This document shows, in pieces, positions 42,848 through 52,148 of a stretch of 64,000 nt of DNA. The stretch is from Bradyrhizobium jicamae (GTDB lineage: Bacteria; Pseudomonadota; Alphaproteobacteria; Rhizobiales; Xanthobacteraceae). Numbering within the stretch: position 1 is the first letter of the stretch; the number at the start of each line of letters is the position of its first letter. Location of the stretch: positions 1-64,000 of the forward strand of contig NZ_LLXZ01000118.1 of the NCBI RefSeq assembly GCF_001440395.1, written 5' to 3'. The translations under genes and the position numbers were made by a program. A model generated the notes under the pieces. The model was not told the origin of the DNA. It did no database searches and was given only the letters and a program-made list of their open reading frames with translations.

Positions 42848-44401
42848 TCATTCGGGCAATCCCGCTTTCCGAAAACCCTCAATCATCAGCTTCGCATTTT
42901 CTGGTAGCTGGCTCCGAGCGATCCACGCCGATATTGTGAAAGCGGGGTCGACCTCAAGCATACGAGCCGCCGCCTCACGGGCCTCGGCGTCGCGTCCGAG
43001 ATGGGCGAAAGCGGATGCGAGGCAGCGGTATGGTCCTGGATAGCGGGGGTTGTGACGCTGGGCTTTCTTCCCTGCACTGATGGCCTCGTCGAAGCGACGA
43101 AGCTCAATAAGGGCAAATCCCATCCCGGTTAAGGCTGTGTATTGTTGCGGGTCTAACGGGCTCATTCGCACGGCACGTTCAAAGCTCCGGATCGCTTCCT
43201 CTGGCTGCCCCGCAATCTTGTAGACCCAACCTCTGCAGTTCCATGCGCGATATGAATTTGGGTTGAGAGCAACCGCCCGGTCGGACATCTCGATCTCAGT
43301 CTCACAATCGCCGACCATAAGTGCCGAGATCAACGCAGCAGTCGCCAACGTGCTGGGATCACCATCGTCGCGGTTCAATGCCACGCGCATAAGCCGAACG
43401 GCTTCCCTGCGTTCGAATTGGGGGTCGATGGCATAGCCCCTAACCACATTTTCCGCGTGACAAGCACCTGCCAGACCAGCGGCCGCAGCAAATCCAGGGT
43501 CAAGCTCCAAGGCGCGTTGGACCAGTCGGAGTGCCTCGGCCAACCCTTCGCGGGTCGATGGGCCGGCCTGCTGTATAGCCCGGAGATAAAAATCATATGC
43601 GGTGAGGTCTTCCGGTCGCCGCCGCGCCGCTATTGAAATTTCTGTTTGAAGCAACTTTGGCTGAATAGCTGAGACAACAGCGACAGTCACTTCGTCCTGA
43701 AGAGCAAAAATGTCTGTCAGGTCACGCTCGAACCTGTCTGCCCAAATGTGCGTACCCGTAGCCGCTTCAATCAACTGGCCCGTGATGCGAACTTTCCCCG
43801 ACGCCTTGCGCACCGCCCCCTCGAGGACATAGCGCACGCCAAGCCTGCGTCCGACTTCCTTGACATCGACGGCTTTGCCTTTGAAGGCGAAGCTCGAATT
43901 GCGGGCGATCACGAACAGCCATTTGAACCGCGAAAGCGCGGTGGTGATTTCCTCAACCATCCCGTCCGCGAAATACTCCTGCTCGGGATCGCCAGACATG
44001 TTCGCGAACGGCAGCACGGCGATGGAGGGCTTGTCGGGAAGTGCAGGAGCGCTCTCGGGCGCATCGCCCGGATTTGGGCTCGCAACTTCTCGCGCCTCCC
44101 GCACCTGTCCGACGAAACGGAATCCCTTACGCGGCAACGTCTTGATCAGGCGTTGCTCCGCGCCGGAATCGCCGATGGCGCAGCGGGCGGCGTTCAGGCG
44201 GGTCGTCAGTGCCGCATCGGACACGACGCGTCCATTCCAGATGGCGCCGATGAGATCGTCCTTGGTGACTACACGCTCCCGGTGACGGATCAGATAATCA
44301 AGGAGATCAAACACCTGTGGGGTGACAGCAACGACACCCGTTCCGCGACAGAGTTCGCGACGGGCGGTGTCCAACGCATACTCCTCGAAGAGATAGCGCA
44401 A
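42848..44401 (-). CDS. Winged-helix regulator with TolB-like and TPR domains (CadC type)
   Basis: About 517 aa from a TTG start at 44401, chosen because AGGGGGG lies eight bases upstream and the OmpR-like winged helix (YLFEEYALDTARRELCRGTG, KDDLIGAIWNGRVVSDAALTTRLNAAR, KTLPRKGFRFVG) begins there. A TolB-like domain (IAVLPFANMSGDPEQEYFAD, YVLEGAVRKASGKVRITGQLIEA) and TPR repeats follow. No transmembrane helix is obvious, unlike classic CadC. Its body is homologous to that of the convergent cyclase. Confidence 0.88.
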   Translation of the reverse strand: MRYLFEEYALDTARRELCRGTGVVAVTPQVFDLLDYLIRHRERVVTKDDLIGAIWNGRVVSDAALTTRLNAARCAIGDSGAEQRLIKTLPRKGFRFVGQVREAREVASPNPGDAPESAPALPDKPSIAVLPFANMSGDPEQEYFADGMVEEITTALSRFKWLFVIARNSSFAFKGKAVDVKEVGRRLGVRYVLEGAVRKASGKVRITGQLIEAATGTHIWADRFERDLTDIFALQDEVTVAVVSAIQPKLLQTEISIAARRRPEDLTAYDFYLRAIQQAGPSTREGLAEALRLVQRALELDPGFAAAAGLAGACHAENVVRGYAIDPQFERREAVRLMRVALNRDDGDPSTLATAALISALMVGDCETEIEMSDRAVALNPNSYRAWNCRGWVYKIAGQPEEAIRSFERAVRMSPLDPQQYTALTGMGFALIELRRFDEAISAGKKAQRHNPRYPGPYRCLASAFAHLGRDAEAREAAARMLEVDPAFTISAWIARSQLPENAKLMIEGFRKAGLPE

Positions 44402-44535
44402 ACTGCGGCCCCCCTGATGCGGCCTCCGATTAGCGGGGCCACAAACGCGGACAGAAACGTCGAGGATAGGCCGCGGGTGAGGAAAATGTAAGCCGAATGT
44501 CAAGCGCGCCCTGCCATGCTGCCGCACGGCGCACG

Positions 44536-44576
44536 CATTGCCGTGCGAAGTGCGCAATGTTCTCAATCGCGAGCAG
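44536..44576 (+). repeat. Direct repeat right of the wHTH-TPR gene
   Basis: CATTGCCGTGCGAAGTGCGC then AATGTTCTCAATCGCGAGCAG; partner of 42588-42625, so the pair brackets a module of about 1.9 kb. Confidence 0.6.
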
Positions 44577-44644
44577 TTGGAAGCACCTTATGGCGTGAAG
44601 CTATGGTCTTTCATGACCGGGACAGCGGCAAAGCGCATTCCCGA

Positions 44645-44911
44645 TCACTCTATCTCTTCCAGTAACTTCCGCGCTTCCCCCAACAACGCCTGAATCCGCC
44701 TTCGCTCGGCGATCGCATCCCTGGTGAACAGGCCGTGCTTGCGCGCGTTCTGGTTTGCCCTTGGCGCGCCGGAGCCCTTTGCGCCACCGTGCATGCGGCA
44801 GCGCTTCCTGCCATGCACCGCCGGCGAGCGGCACGCGCCACTGGTGCGGGTTTTGGCGCCGCAACGCGGGCTCGCCAGCATCGGGCTGGTATTTCTGATG
44901 TGATCGCTCAT
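44645..44911 (-). CDS. HGGAKGSGAP-motif small protein (88 aa)
   Basis: CGAKTRTSGACRSPAVHGRKRCRMHGGAKGSGAPRANQNARKHGLFT: two Cys and His in a zinc-finger-like pattern followed by a basic stretch ending in ARKHG. This motif is frequent in short phage- and rhizobium-encoded proteins and suggests nucleic-acid binding. ATGA overlap with the upstream gene. Confidence 0.78.
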   Translation of the reverse strand: MSDHIRNTSPMLASPRCGAKTRTSGACRSPAVHGRKRCRMHGGAKGSGAPRANQNARKHGLFTRDAIAERRRIQALLGEARKLLEEIE

Positions 44912-45570
44912 GCCTGTGCTTCCCGCCTGGCATCGGCGGGAGCGCGCCGTCGCCTGGAGCCCGCGGCCTTCGGCGCCTTCCGCGCCGTGGATGCCGCCTT
45001 CTTGTCGGAAACGATCACGCGCGCATGCTGCGTGACGTTGCCGACAATGGCGTTGCCGCCGTCGCCCACCGACACGTTCTGCACGGTGATGGCGGGCTCG
45101 CCATGGCTGCGGTAGCGGTTCAGCGCCTCGATCTGGGCGGGAAACGTGCGGGCGAGCCTGCCCAAGGCGCGCGCGGCGCTGTCGTGATGGGCGATGTCGT
45201 CGGCGTTGGCGAGGTGATGGGCGCATCGCATCGCCATCACATGAACCGACACCATCTGCGCCACCAGCATGGCCTCGACGGAATCCCGGGGACGGATGCC
45301 CTGCACCATCGAGATCATGAAGGAGACGTTGACTTCGTCAGGGCTCCCGCCGCTCACGCTGGCCCTCACCAATTGCCGGAGAATGCCATCCATCGCGTCG
45401 CGATCGGTGACCCCCAGCGTATCAGCCATCAACTGTTCGCCGACCGCCAGGTCAGGGTGGTCGATGGAAAATCCGTGCGACTTAAGCTTTATCCGCGGAG
45501 CTGCAGCAGCTTTGCTTGGGTCGGCTTCGGCAATCGCCGTTGGCATCGTGAGGTCGGGAGCGTTGTTCAT
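44908..45570 (-). CDS. Unknown protein (220 aa) paired with the HGGA protein
   Basis: Starts MNNAPDLTMPTAIAEADPSK. A helical domain (GEQLMADTLGVTDRDAMDGILRQL, VEAMLVAQMVSVHVMAMRCAHHLA) is followed by a basic Ala/Lys/Arg tail (DKKAASTARKAPKAAGSRRR). Helix pattern recalls phage or plasmid accessory proteins; no name known. Stop overlaps the HGGA gene start. Confidence 0.72.
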   Translation of the reverse strand: MNNAPDLTMPTAIAEADPSKAAAAPRIKLKSHGFSIDHPDLAVGEQLMADTLGVTDRDAMDGILRQLVRASVSGGSPDEVNVSFMISMVQGIRPRDSVEAMLVAQMVSVHVMAMRCAHHLANADDIAHHDSAARALGRLARTFPAQIEALNRYRSHGEPAITVQNVSVGDGGNAIVGNVTQHARVIVSDKKAASTARKAPKAAGSRRRRAPADARREAQA

Positions 45571-45880
45571 GGCGGGATTCCTTGAGTGCCACGCGCGGGC
45601 GAAGCGCACGGTTCGGCCACGCGCGGGCGCTTCGTTCGCTGAGGCGAGCCGTTGCAATTTTTAATGGTGGGTGAGGGTTGAGCCGCAACCGCAACCGACG
45701 CGCCCGCTAATGCGGGGCGATGGGCGTTTACAGGATTGCGGAATGGTGGAGCAATGCCCCTGATTTGCCCGACGTGTCAAGTTGCTGATCGAGCGCCGGC
45801 GGCCGCCTGCTACTTTGCATGGGGTTGTTTTCGATATTTTGGGAGCGCGCACCTTCTCCCGTGTTCGGCGTCCCTCCCGG
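45571..45880. other. Gene-free 310-base stretch
   Basis: Between the start of the 220-aa gene and the stop of the YeiH-type gene. I see no convincing frame, RNA gene or terminator; TTTGCCCGACGTGTCAAG at about 45763-45780 resembles a sequence often repeated in Bradyrhizobium. Confidence 0.3.
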
Positions 45881-46951
45881 TCACCGGAACTGGTGGACGA
45901 GCCCGATGCTGAGGCCCAGCAGGAGGAGCAGCGACAGCGTGACGGCAGCGGTGACCCTTCCGCCCACAGTCGAGAGCACGCGCACGTCGACGCCAAGGCC
46001 AAGCGCTGCCATCGAGAGGACGGTCAGGATGGTCGCCGTCTTCGTCACCGGTGCGACCACAAGATCCGGCACGAGGTGAAGCGAGCGCAGGGCGGCGAGC
46101 ACCAGAAAGCCGATGATGAACCAGGGCACCAGCTTGAACGGGCTGATGGCGGCGACCTTGGTTTGATCGGCGTGGCGCTTGCGGCGGCGCGCCGCGACCA
46201 GCGAAAGGGCTACCACGATCGGCCCCAGCATCAGCACCCGCACAAGCTTGACCAGCGTGCCGATTTGCGTGCTGACAATGCCGGCGGGCACGGTCGCCGC
46301 CAGAACCTGCGGAACGGCATAGACGGTGAGGCCCGCCAGAATGCCGTATTGCGTCGCCGTTAGACCAAGCAAGGGGATCAGGAGCGGCAGGCCCAGCACC
46401 ATCAACACGCCGAGGATTGCGGTGAACGAGATTGACGAGGCGACATCGTCGCTGCTGGCCTCAATGACCGGCGCCACGGCGGCAATGGCCGAATTGCCGC
46501 AGATCGAATTGCCGCAGGCGATCAGGATCGACATTTTTGTCGGAAGCCCGAGCATGCGGCTGAGGCCATAGCTCACCGCGAGCATCACCACGACGGTGGC
46601 GACGATCGCGCCCATCAGGAGATAGCCGGAGGCAACGATTGCGGCAAAGCTGACGGACGCGCCCAGCAGCATGACGGCGACCTCGAGCAATTGCTTGGCG
46701 CTGAACGCAATGCCGGAACGCCAGCGCTCGGATGGCTGCCAGATGGTACGGATCGCCATCCCGAGCAGGATCGCGATCACCAGCGCCTCGACGTAGGGGT
46801 GGACGAAGACGTGCTCTTCGAGGTGCTGCGCCCCGAGCGAAACCGCGGTGATGATGCCGCAGAGCACGATTCCTGGAATGAGGGCCAGGCCGCGGCCGAA
46901 CAGGCCGGGTCGTGGCTTTGTTTCGTCGGAATTGCTCTGGGGTGGCGGCAC
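45881..46951 (-). CDS. YeiH-family putative sulfate exporter
   Basis: 356 aa, about ten membrane helices. ILIACGNSICGNSAIAAVAPVIEA and VYAVPQVLAATVPAG are the YeiH/UPF0324 signatures. Relatives are linked to sulfate or sulfonate export after taurine or cysteate breakdown; no such genes are near here, so the substrate is open. Confidence 0.9.
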   Translation of the reverse strand: MPPPQSNSDETKPRPGLFGRGLALIPGIVLCGIITAVSLGAQHLEEHVFVHPYVEALVIAILLGMAIRTIWQPSERWRSGIAFSAKQLLEVAVMLLGASVSFAAIVASGYLLMGAIVATVVVMLAVSYGLSRMLGLPTKMSILIACGNSICGNSAIAAVAPVIEASSDDVASSISFTAILGVLMVLGLPLLIPLLGLTATQYGILAGLTVYAVPQVLAATVPAGIVSTQIGTLVKLVRVLMLGPIVVALSLVAARRRKRHADQTKVAAISPFKLVPWFIIGFLVLAALRSLHLVPDLVVAPVTKTATILTVLSMAALGLGVDVRVLSTVGGRVTAAVTLSLLLLLGLSIGLVHQFR

Positions 46952-47107
46952 TTATCCTCCTTGGAGAATAATTTATGCGCCGGACCACGCAGGCTCGCTA
47001 GTCCATTTTCGGATTGTGCCCATACAGAGAAGTTATGTCCCTCAACCTGCATTTGCAGGTGAGGCCGCCCCGGCAATCCCGCCGGGACACCGCATGCCGG
47101 CAAGATG

Positions 47108-47329
47108 CTAAAGCGAGGCGAGCAGGCCTTGCGCCCACGCCACGGCGCGCTCGAAGCTGAGGTCGCCCGGCTCGAAAAAGACCGCGCGCGCCAGCACGAT
47201 AATGCCGACAAGCCCCCAGAACAGGCCGACGCCGCCCGACTTCAGCCATCTGGACGCGCGAATCGGCGCGGCCGAGGTATCGACCGCCGGGACCGGCTCT
47301 CCAAAGGGATCGAATGCGGGTTGGCTCAT
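47108..47329 (-). CDS. Small single-pass membrane protein (73 aa)
   Basis: MSQPAFDPFGEPVPAVDTSA, then one helix (GGVGLFWGLVGIIVLARAVFF) and a short amphipathic end. Function unknown. Confidence 0.65.
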   Translation of the reverse strand: MSQPAFDPFGEPVPAVDTSAAPIRASRWLKSGGVGLFWGLVGIIVLARAVFFEPGDLSFERAVAWAQGLLASL

Positions 47330-47600
47330 GGTGGCTTCCGTTTTCGCTGAGACCTAATGTCGCGAATAACCGTGCGGAAGCAAGGGTAGAGGAATGCGTT
47401 TTGCGGCAGCGCCGTGGAAGCCCGTTTTATGTCGCCGTCCTAGGAGAGGGTTTTCTTCTATCGGCCCGAAATACCCCCTTCAGCCCGCGAGAGGCCATCA
47501 TCCATGGCTCGGGCTGCTCCGGCCGAAGGTCCAGTCCCCTTCCAAAGCGTGTTGAGGTCGCGTTAAGCTCTGAGCTGACTGGCAACCTCCTGGCCGTTAC

Positions 47601-49417
47601 ATGGCAATCCTGATCCCGAGCCTGGGCTTCGCACGCTTCGACACCCGCGGCGAGCTGCGGCTCGCGGAGCGCCTCAAGGACTTCCTCGAGGAGAACGCCG
47701 TCGTTTGGCACAACCTCCCGGTTGGCCCTCGCAGCCGGCATCCGGACTTTATCATCGCTCACCCGGCCAACGGCCTGCTCGTGCTTGAGGTGAAGGACTG
47801 GCGCCTGGAATCGATCGTGGCCGCCGACAAGACAAAGGTCGAATTGCTGACGAGTCGCGGCATCGTGCGCGAGAGCAATCCCCTGAGCAGGCTCGCAGAT
47901 ACACGTTCGATGTCGTGCGAACGCTGGAGCGGGATGGGCAACTGCTGTTTCCGGCCGGTCACCACTTCATGGGCAAATCCATCGTTCCGTTCGGCTACGG
48001 GGCCGTGTTCACCAATATCACGCGCAGGCAGTTCGATCAGACCAATCTCAAGGAGGTATTCGCCGAGCATCTCAGTGTGTTCAAGGATGAAATGACTGAG
48101 AGCGCGGACCCCGAGGAATTCCGATCCAGATTGTGGCGCATGGTTTATCCGCGTCTCGGAGAGCCTCTGTCGATGCCGCAGTTCGACCGGCTGCGCGCGC
48201 TGCTGTTTCCCGAAATCCGCATCCGGCAGATTGCCCTGCCTCTGGACGAAGCGCCCGCGCCCGATCCATCCGACCGGACGCTCGCGGTCATGGACATGCA
48301 CCAGGAGCAGATCGCGCGCAGCTTGGGCGAGGGGCATCGAATCATTCGCGGCGTCGCCGGATCGGGCAAGACGCTGATCCTTGCCTTTCGAGCCGAATAT
48401 CTGGCGCGTGGGGCGACAAGGCCGGTGCTCGTCCTGTGCTACGCCAACGGCATCGCCGGGCGACTTGAAGATGCCATGCAGGATCGCGGCGTGGAGCACC
48501 GTGTTCAGGTCCTTACCTTTCATGGCTGGTGTTACCGGATGCTGCGGACTTACGGGATTCCCGCCCCCTCCGAGCGTGACTACCCGGACTACGCAGAACG
48601 ACTGGCTGCGAGCGTCTCAGAGGTCATGAAGGCCGTAGACCAGGGGCATATCCCGGCGGAACAGTACGACGCGGTCCTGATCGACGAGGCACACGACTTC
48701 GAGCCGCAATGGCTCGCGCTTGCGGCCAAGATGGTGAACCCGCGCACGAAAGCGCTGATGGTCGTCTATGACGATATTCAAGCCATCTACAAGGGACGTG
48801 AGCGTCCGGTATGGAAACAGCTCGGAATTGAAGCGACGGGCAGAACGACCGTACTGAAAGTCAACTACCGCAACACGGCCCAGATCGTTGCCTTTGCGCG
48901 ACGCTTCGCTTCGGACGTGATCGGCGCTCCGGGCACGACGGCCGATGACGAGCACCCCATCCTGTTGCCCGAAGATGCGGGTCGGCAGGGACTGGCGCCA
49001 GACGTGCGGCAGTGTGTGAGCATCGACGCAGAAATTCACTGCATTGCCGAGTGGTTTCTCGGGCGGAAAAAGGCGGGGTACGAGTGGCCGCAAATGGCTT
49101 GCCTTTATCCGGAACACTGGATTGGCGAGCGGGTCGCTCAGGTACTCACCAGACATGAAGTGCCGATCGATCTGGCCAGGAACAACAAGAACAGAGTGTC
49201 GACGAAGCGTGTAGCCGTGCGGTTGTTGAGCATGCACACCGCGAAGGGGCTCGAGTTTCCGTGCGTCGCGATTGCAGGATTGGGCTTGCTCGGCCGCCAC
49301 GGCGAGGCGATCGAGGAATGTGTTCGACTGACATATGTCGGGGTTACTCGGGCTACTCACGAGGCGCTTTTGACCTACTCGAGTGAGTCGGCGCTGGTGC
49401 AGCGGTTGATCGCGTAG
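47601..49417 (+). pseudogene. NERD-domain UvrD-like helicase, broken by a one-base deletion
   Basis: Residues from 47601 read as a NERD nuclease-related domain (GELRLAERLKDFLEENAVVWHNLPV, HPDFIIAHPANGLLVLEVKDW). At about 47885, where ..ESNPL should continue LEQARRYTFDVVRTLERDG, the frame slips: the sequence reads CCCTGAGCAG where CCCTGGAGCAG would restore it. The rest (47915-49417) is intact: Walker A VAGSGKT, VLIDEAHDFEPQ, and MHTAKGLEFPCVAIAG. The helicase part could still be made from the ATG-like start at 47915 region, but without the NERD domain. A sequencing error is the other explanation. Confidence 0.8.
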
Positions 49418-49437
49418 ACTGCGATAGGAGGAATCCT

Positions 49438-49836
49438 GTGACGAAAAAAACTTTGAGCTTTGATCCGTGGTGGATGTTTCGGGCGCCGTTGTCCGGCGAC
49501 GTAGCTCAGCGCATTATAACGTCGTGGTTCTCGCCATCGCTTACGGTCAATTATGCCGGCGATCCCGCGGTAGAGGACCGGGTCGTTGCGGAGGTTGCAA
49601 GCTTTGGAAAACAGCTTGGCTGGCTTACGGAGATCGCGATCGCGTTGGCCAGGACGCAGCCAGTGCCCGCGGAAACGTTGGGCCGTCTGGAAAAGGCCGC
49701 GAGAGACATCGCCGTAATCAAGGAGCAGGTTGGCGTCTCCGCCGTCGGGGCGGCGAATGACGCGCTCGATCGCCTGGAACGCCACGACCGGGCTCAATAT
49801 GATAACCTGCTGCGCGAACGGCGAAGCGCCAAATAG
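49438..49836 (+). CDS. Unknown protein (132 aa)
   Basis: GTG start with AGGAGG eight bases upstream, 20 bases after the helicase stop, so probably one transcription unit. SFDPWWMFRAPLSGDVAQRIITSWFSPSL, then a helical C-terminal half. No family recognised. Confidence 0.75.
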   Translation: MTKKTLSFDPWWMFRAPLSGDVAQRIITSWFSPSLTVNYAGDPAVEDRVVAEVASFGKQLGWLTEIAIALARTQPVPAETLGRLEKAARDIAVIKEQVGVSAVGAANDALDRLERHDRAQYDNLLRERRSAK

Positions 49837-49851
49837 TTGAGAGATGCGAGG

Positions 49852-49925
49852 AGCCGCAGGCGGATGAGCACAGCGACATCCGGGGGATGGTCCATCCCCG
49901 CATATCGCTGCGTTCATGCGGACTG
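49852..49925. repeat. GTAGCCCGGATGAGCG-class repeat, ATGGTCCAT variant
   Basis: CGCAGGCGGATGAGCACAGC, GGGGGATGGTCCATCCCC and GCTGCGTTCATGCGGAC; nearly the same as 42633-42711. Confidence 0.7.
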
Positions 49926-50008
49926 CCTCGCGGGGATCAAGGCTGCTCGGCCCAAGGCCTGATCGGTGCCGCGCCTCGCCCTGACCAGAGATCGCAATCA
50001 TGATTTCA

Positions 50009-51148
50009 TTATCGTAGCAGCTCACGCGCAATGACGACGCGCTGGATCTGGTTGGTGCCTTCGAAGATCTGGGTCAGCTTGGCGTCGCGCATCATGCGCT
50101 CGACCGGGTAGTCCATGGTGTAGCCGTAGCCGCCGAAAATCTGGACGGCGTCCGTCGTCACCTTCATGGCCATGTCGCTGCCGATGCATTTGGCCATGCT
50201 GGCGAGCACGTTGAGGCGTTTCCAGTCGCCGGCGTCGCCGGCGCGGGCGCATTCGTAGACGAGGGCGCGCGCGGCTTCGATCTGCATGGCCATGTCGGCC
50301 AGCATGAACTGCACGCCCTGAAATTCCGAGATCGACTTCTTGAATTGCTTGCGCTCCTTGGCGTAGGCGACACACGCGTCGAGCGCGCCCTGGGCCAGCC
50401 CGACGGACTGGGCGCCGATGGTTGGGCGGTTGAGATCGAGCGCGCGCATCGATGCCCGGAAACCCTTGCCTTCCTCCCCGACCAGATTCTCCGCGGGCAC
50501 GCGGACATTGTCGAAGAAGATCGGCGTGTTCGGCGCGCCACGAAAGCCCATCTTGCGCTCGTGGCGGCCGAACGAGATGCCCGACATCGCCTTCGGTTCG
50601 ACGATGAAGGCGCTGATCCCGTCGGCGCCTGGCGCGTCGCTGGTCCGCGCCATCACCACGATATAGTCGGCGACGACACCATAGCTGCACCATTGCTTGC
50701 GGCCGTTGAGGACGTAGCTGTCACCATCCTTCCGGGCGCGGGTGTTGATCGCGGTGACGTCCGAGCCGGCCTGAGGTTCGGATATCGCGATCGCCGTAAC
50801 GACGCCGCCCTTGGCGATGATCGGCAAGTATTTGGTCCGCTGCTCCTCGGAGCCGAAGTGAAGCAGCGGCATGATGAACATGGTGTTGAGTGCCGCGATC
50901 GAGGCGCAGGCCGGCGAGACTCGCGAGATCTCCTCCCTGGCGAGACAGGCCATGGTCAGATTGCCGTTCGGGCCGCCATAGCGTTCCGGCACCCAGAGTT
51001 GCATCAGTCCCATCTCGCCGAACAGTTTCACGAGCTCGATCGGAAAGCGGTCGGTCTCGTCGATCTCGGCCGCGATCGGTGCGACGTGCCTTGCGACCAT
51101 TTTCCGCACGGTGTCGCGAAAGGCGATCTGCTCCTCGGTGAAACTCAT
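50009..51148 (-). CDS. Acyl-CoA dehydrogenase
   Basis: 379 aa from [23 protein letters not shown]/substrate motif [29 protein letters not shown] and the C-terminal [38 protein letters not shown]; the Glu in IFEGTNQ is the catalytic base of the short-chain type. Divergent from the FadR-type regulator gene, with the candidate operator between them. Confidence 0.93.
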   Translation of the reverse strand: MSFTEEQIAFRDTVRKMVARHVAPIAAEIDETDRFPIELVKLFGEMGLMQLWVPERYGGPNGNLTMACLAREEISRVSPACASIAALNTMFIMPLLHFGSEEQRTKYLPIIAKGGVVTAIAISEPQAGSDVTAINTRARKDGDSYVLNGRKQWCSYGVVADYIVVMARTSDAPGADGISAFIVEPKAMSGISFGRHERKMGFRGAPNTPIFFDNVRVPAENLVGEEGKGFRASMRALDLNRPTIGAQSVGLAQGALDACVAYAKERKQFKKSISEFQGVQFMLADMAMQIEAARALVYECARAGDAGDWKRLNVLASMAKCIGSDMAMKVTTDAVQIFGGYGYTMDYPVERMMRDAKLTQIFEGTNQIQRVVIARELLR

Positions 51149-51199
51149 GCTGATCCCCGGGTCATCTTTTTTGCCGGGAAGCCCAAAAAGGGGCTTCCA

Positions 51200-51220
51200 T
51201 TGAATGGGTGATCCATTTAA
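51200..51220. promoter_or_regulatory. Candidate operator for the FadR-type regulator
   Basis: TTGAATGGGTGATCCATTTAA: AATGG-GTGAT-CCATT is a perfect inverted repeat, with two further matching bases outside a G-T pair. It sits in the 83-base divergent gap, overlapping the likely start region of both promoters. GntR/FadR proteins typically bind such short-armed palindromes. Confidence 0.5.
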
Positions 51221-51231
51221 CAATCCATTGT

Positions 51232-52098
51232 ATGAGCACCAAGTCAAGCCCCCGCGCACCCGGCCGCCCCAGGTCGCCGTCGCCCATTCGGCGCGAGCGC
51301 ATCCCTGATCACCGCGCTGCCGGAACGCCGGCCGCGCCGAAATTTCGCCCGATCCACACAAGGCGGGCGTTCGAGGAAATATGTGAGCGCATCCGCGAGC
51401 AGCTTGCGCTCGGCGTGCTCAAGCCGGGCGACAAGCTGCCCCCAGAACGCGATCTGGCCCAGCAGCTCGGCGTGAGCCGCAACGTGCTGCGTGAGGCCTT
51501 GCGCAGCCTTGAAATGGCCGGCGTGCTTCGGCTGCAGAAGGGCGTCAAAGGCGGAGCCTTCATCCAGGAGGGAGATACCAGCCGCATGAACGGCGTCATG
51601 CGGGACATGCTGAGCCTCGGCACGATTTCAGTCCGTGAACTGTCGGAAGCGCGCGTTCACGTTCTCGACCTGGTGGTACGGCTGGCCTGCGCTAACGCGC
51701 GGCGGGCCGATCTCGATGCACTTGAAGCCAATATCGAGCGCACGGAAGATGCGACGCGGGAAGGGCGCTTGCTGGATCGCGTCGAATGCTCCCGCGAGTT
51801 CTACAAGCTGCTTGCGGCGGCGACCGGCAACAAGGTGATCGCCATGATCATGGATTCGGTCACCGAGATTCACATGCGGTTCGTCTACGCCAAGGTCTCG
51901 TCGAGCGGGGTTGCGATGGCGCGGCTGGCGGAAAAGCGACGGCAGTTCCTGGCCGCACTGGGTGAGCGAAACGTTACGTCCGCAACCCGCCTGATGCGTA
52001 CCCATCTGGAATCCGTACAGCGGATGCTGGAGCAGGACCCGGGCGCGATGTCGCTTCACGTCGCATTGGCGGAGGTGCAGCCCGGCTTGCGCAGATAG
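51232..52098 (+). CDS. GntR-family regulator, FadR/FCD subfamily
   Basis: 288 aa. Basic Pro/Arg-rich start, then the winged helix ([48 protein letters not shown]) and an FCD ligand domain ([42 protein letters not shown]). FCD domains often bind a carboxylate through a metal; here the likely ligand is a product of the following pathway. Regulates the divergent dehydrogenase and probably the operon downstream. Confidence 0.9.
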   Translation: MSTKSSPRAPGRPRSPSPIRRERIPDHRAAGTPAAPKFRPIHTRRAFEEICERIREQLALGVLKPGDKLPPERDLAQQLGVSRNVLREALRSLEMAGVLRLQKGVKGGAFIQEGDTSRMNGVMRDMLSLGTISVRELSEARVHVLDLVVRLACANARRADLDALEANIERTEDATREGRLLDRVECSREFYKLLAAATGNKVIAMIMDSVTEIHMRFVYAKVSSSGVAMARLAEKRRQFLAALGERNVTSATRLMRTHLESVQRMLEQDPGAMSLHVALAEVQPGLRR

Positions 52099-52148
52099 CG
52101 GAGCGCGGCGCGATCCACGCTCGAACAACGATAACAACGGAGGAAAAT

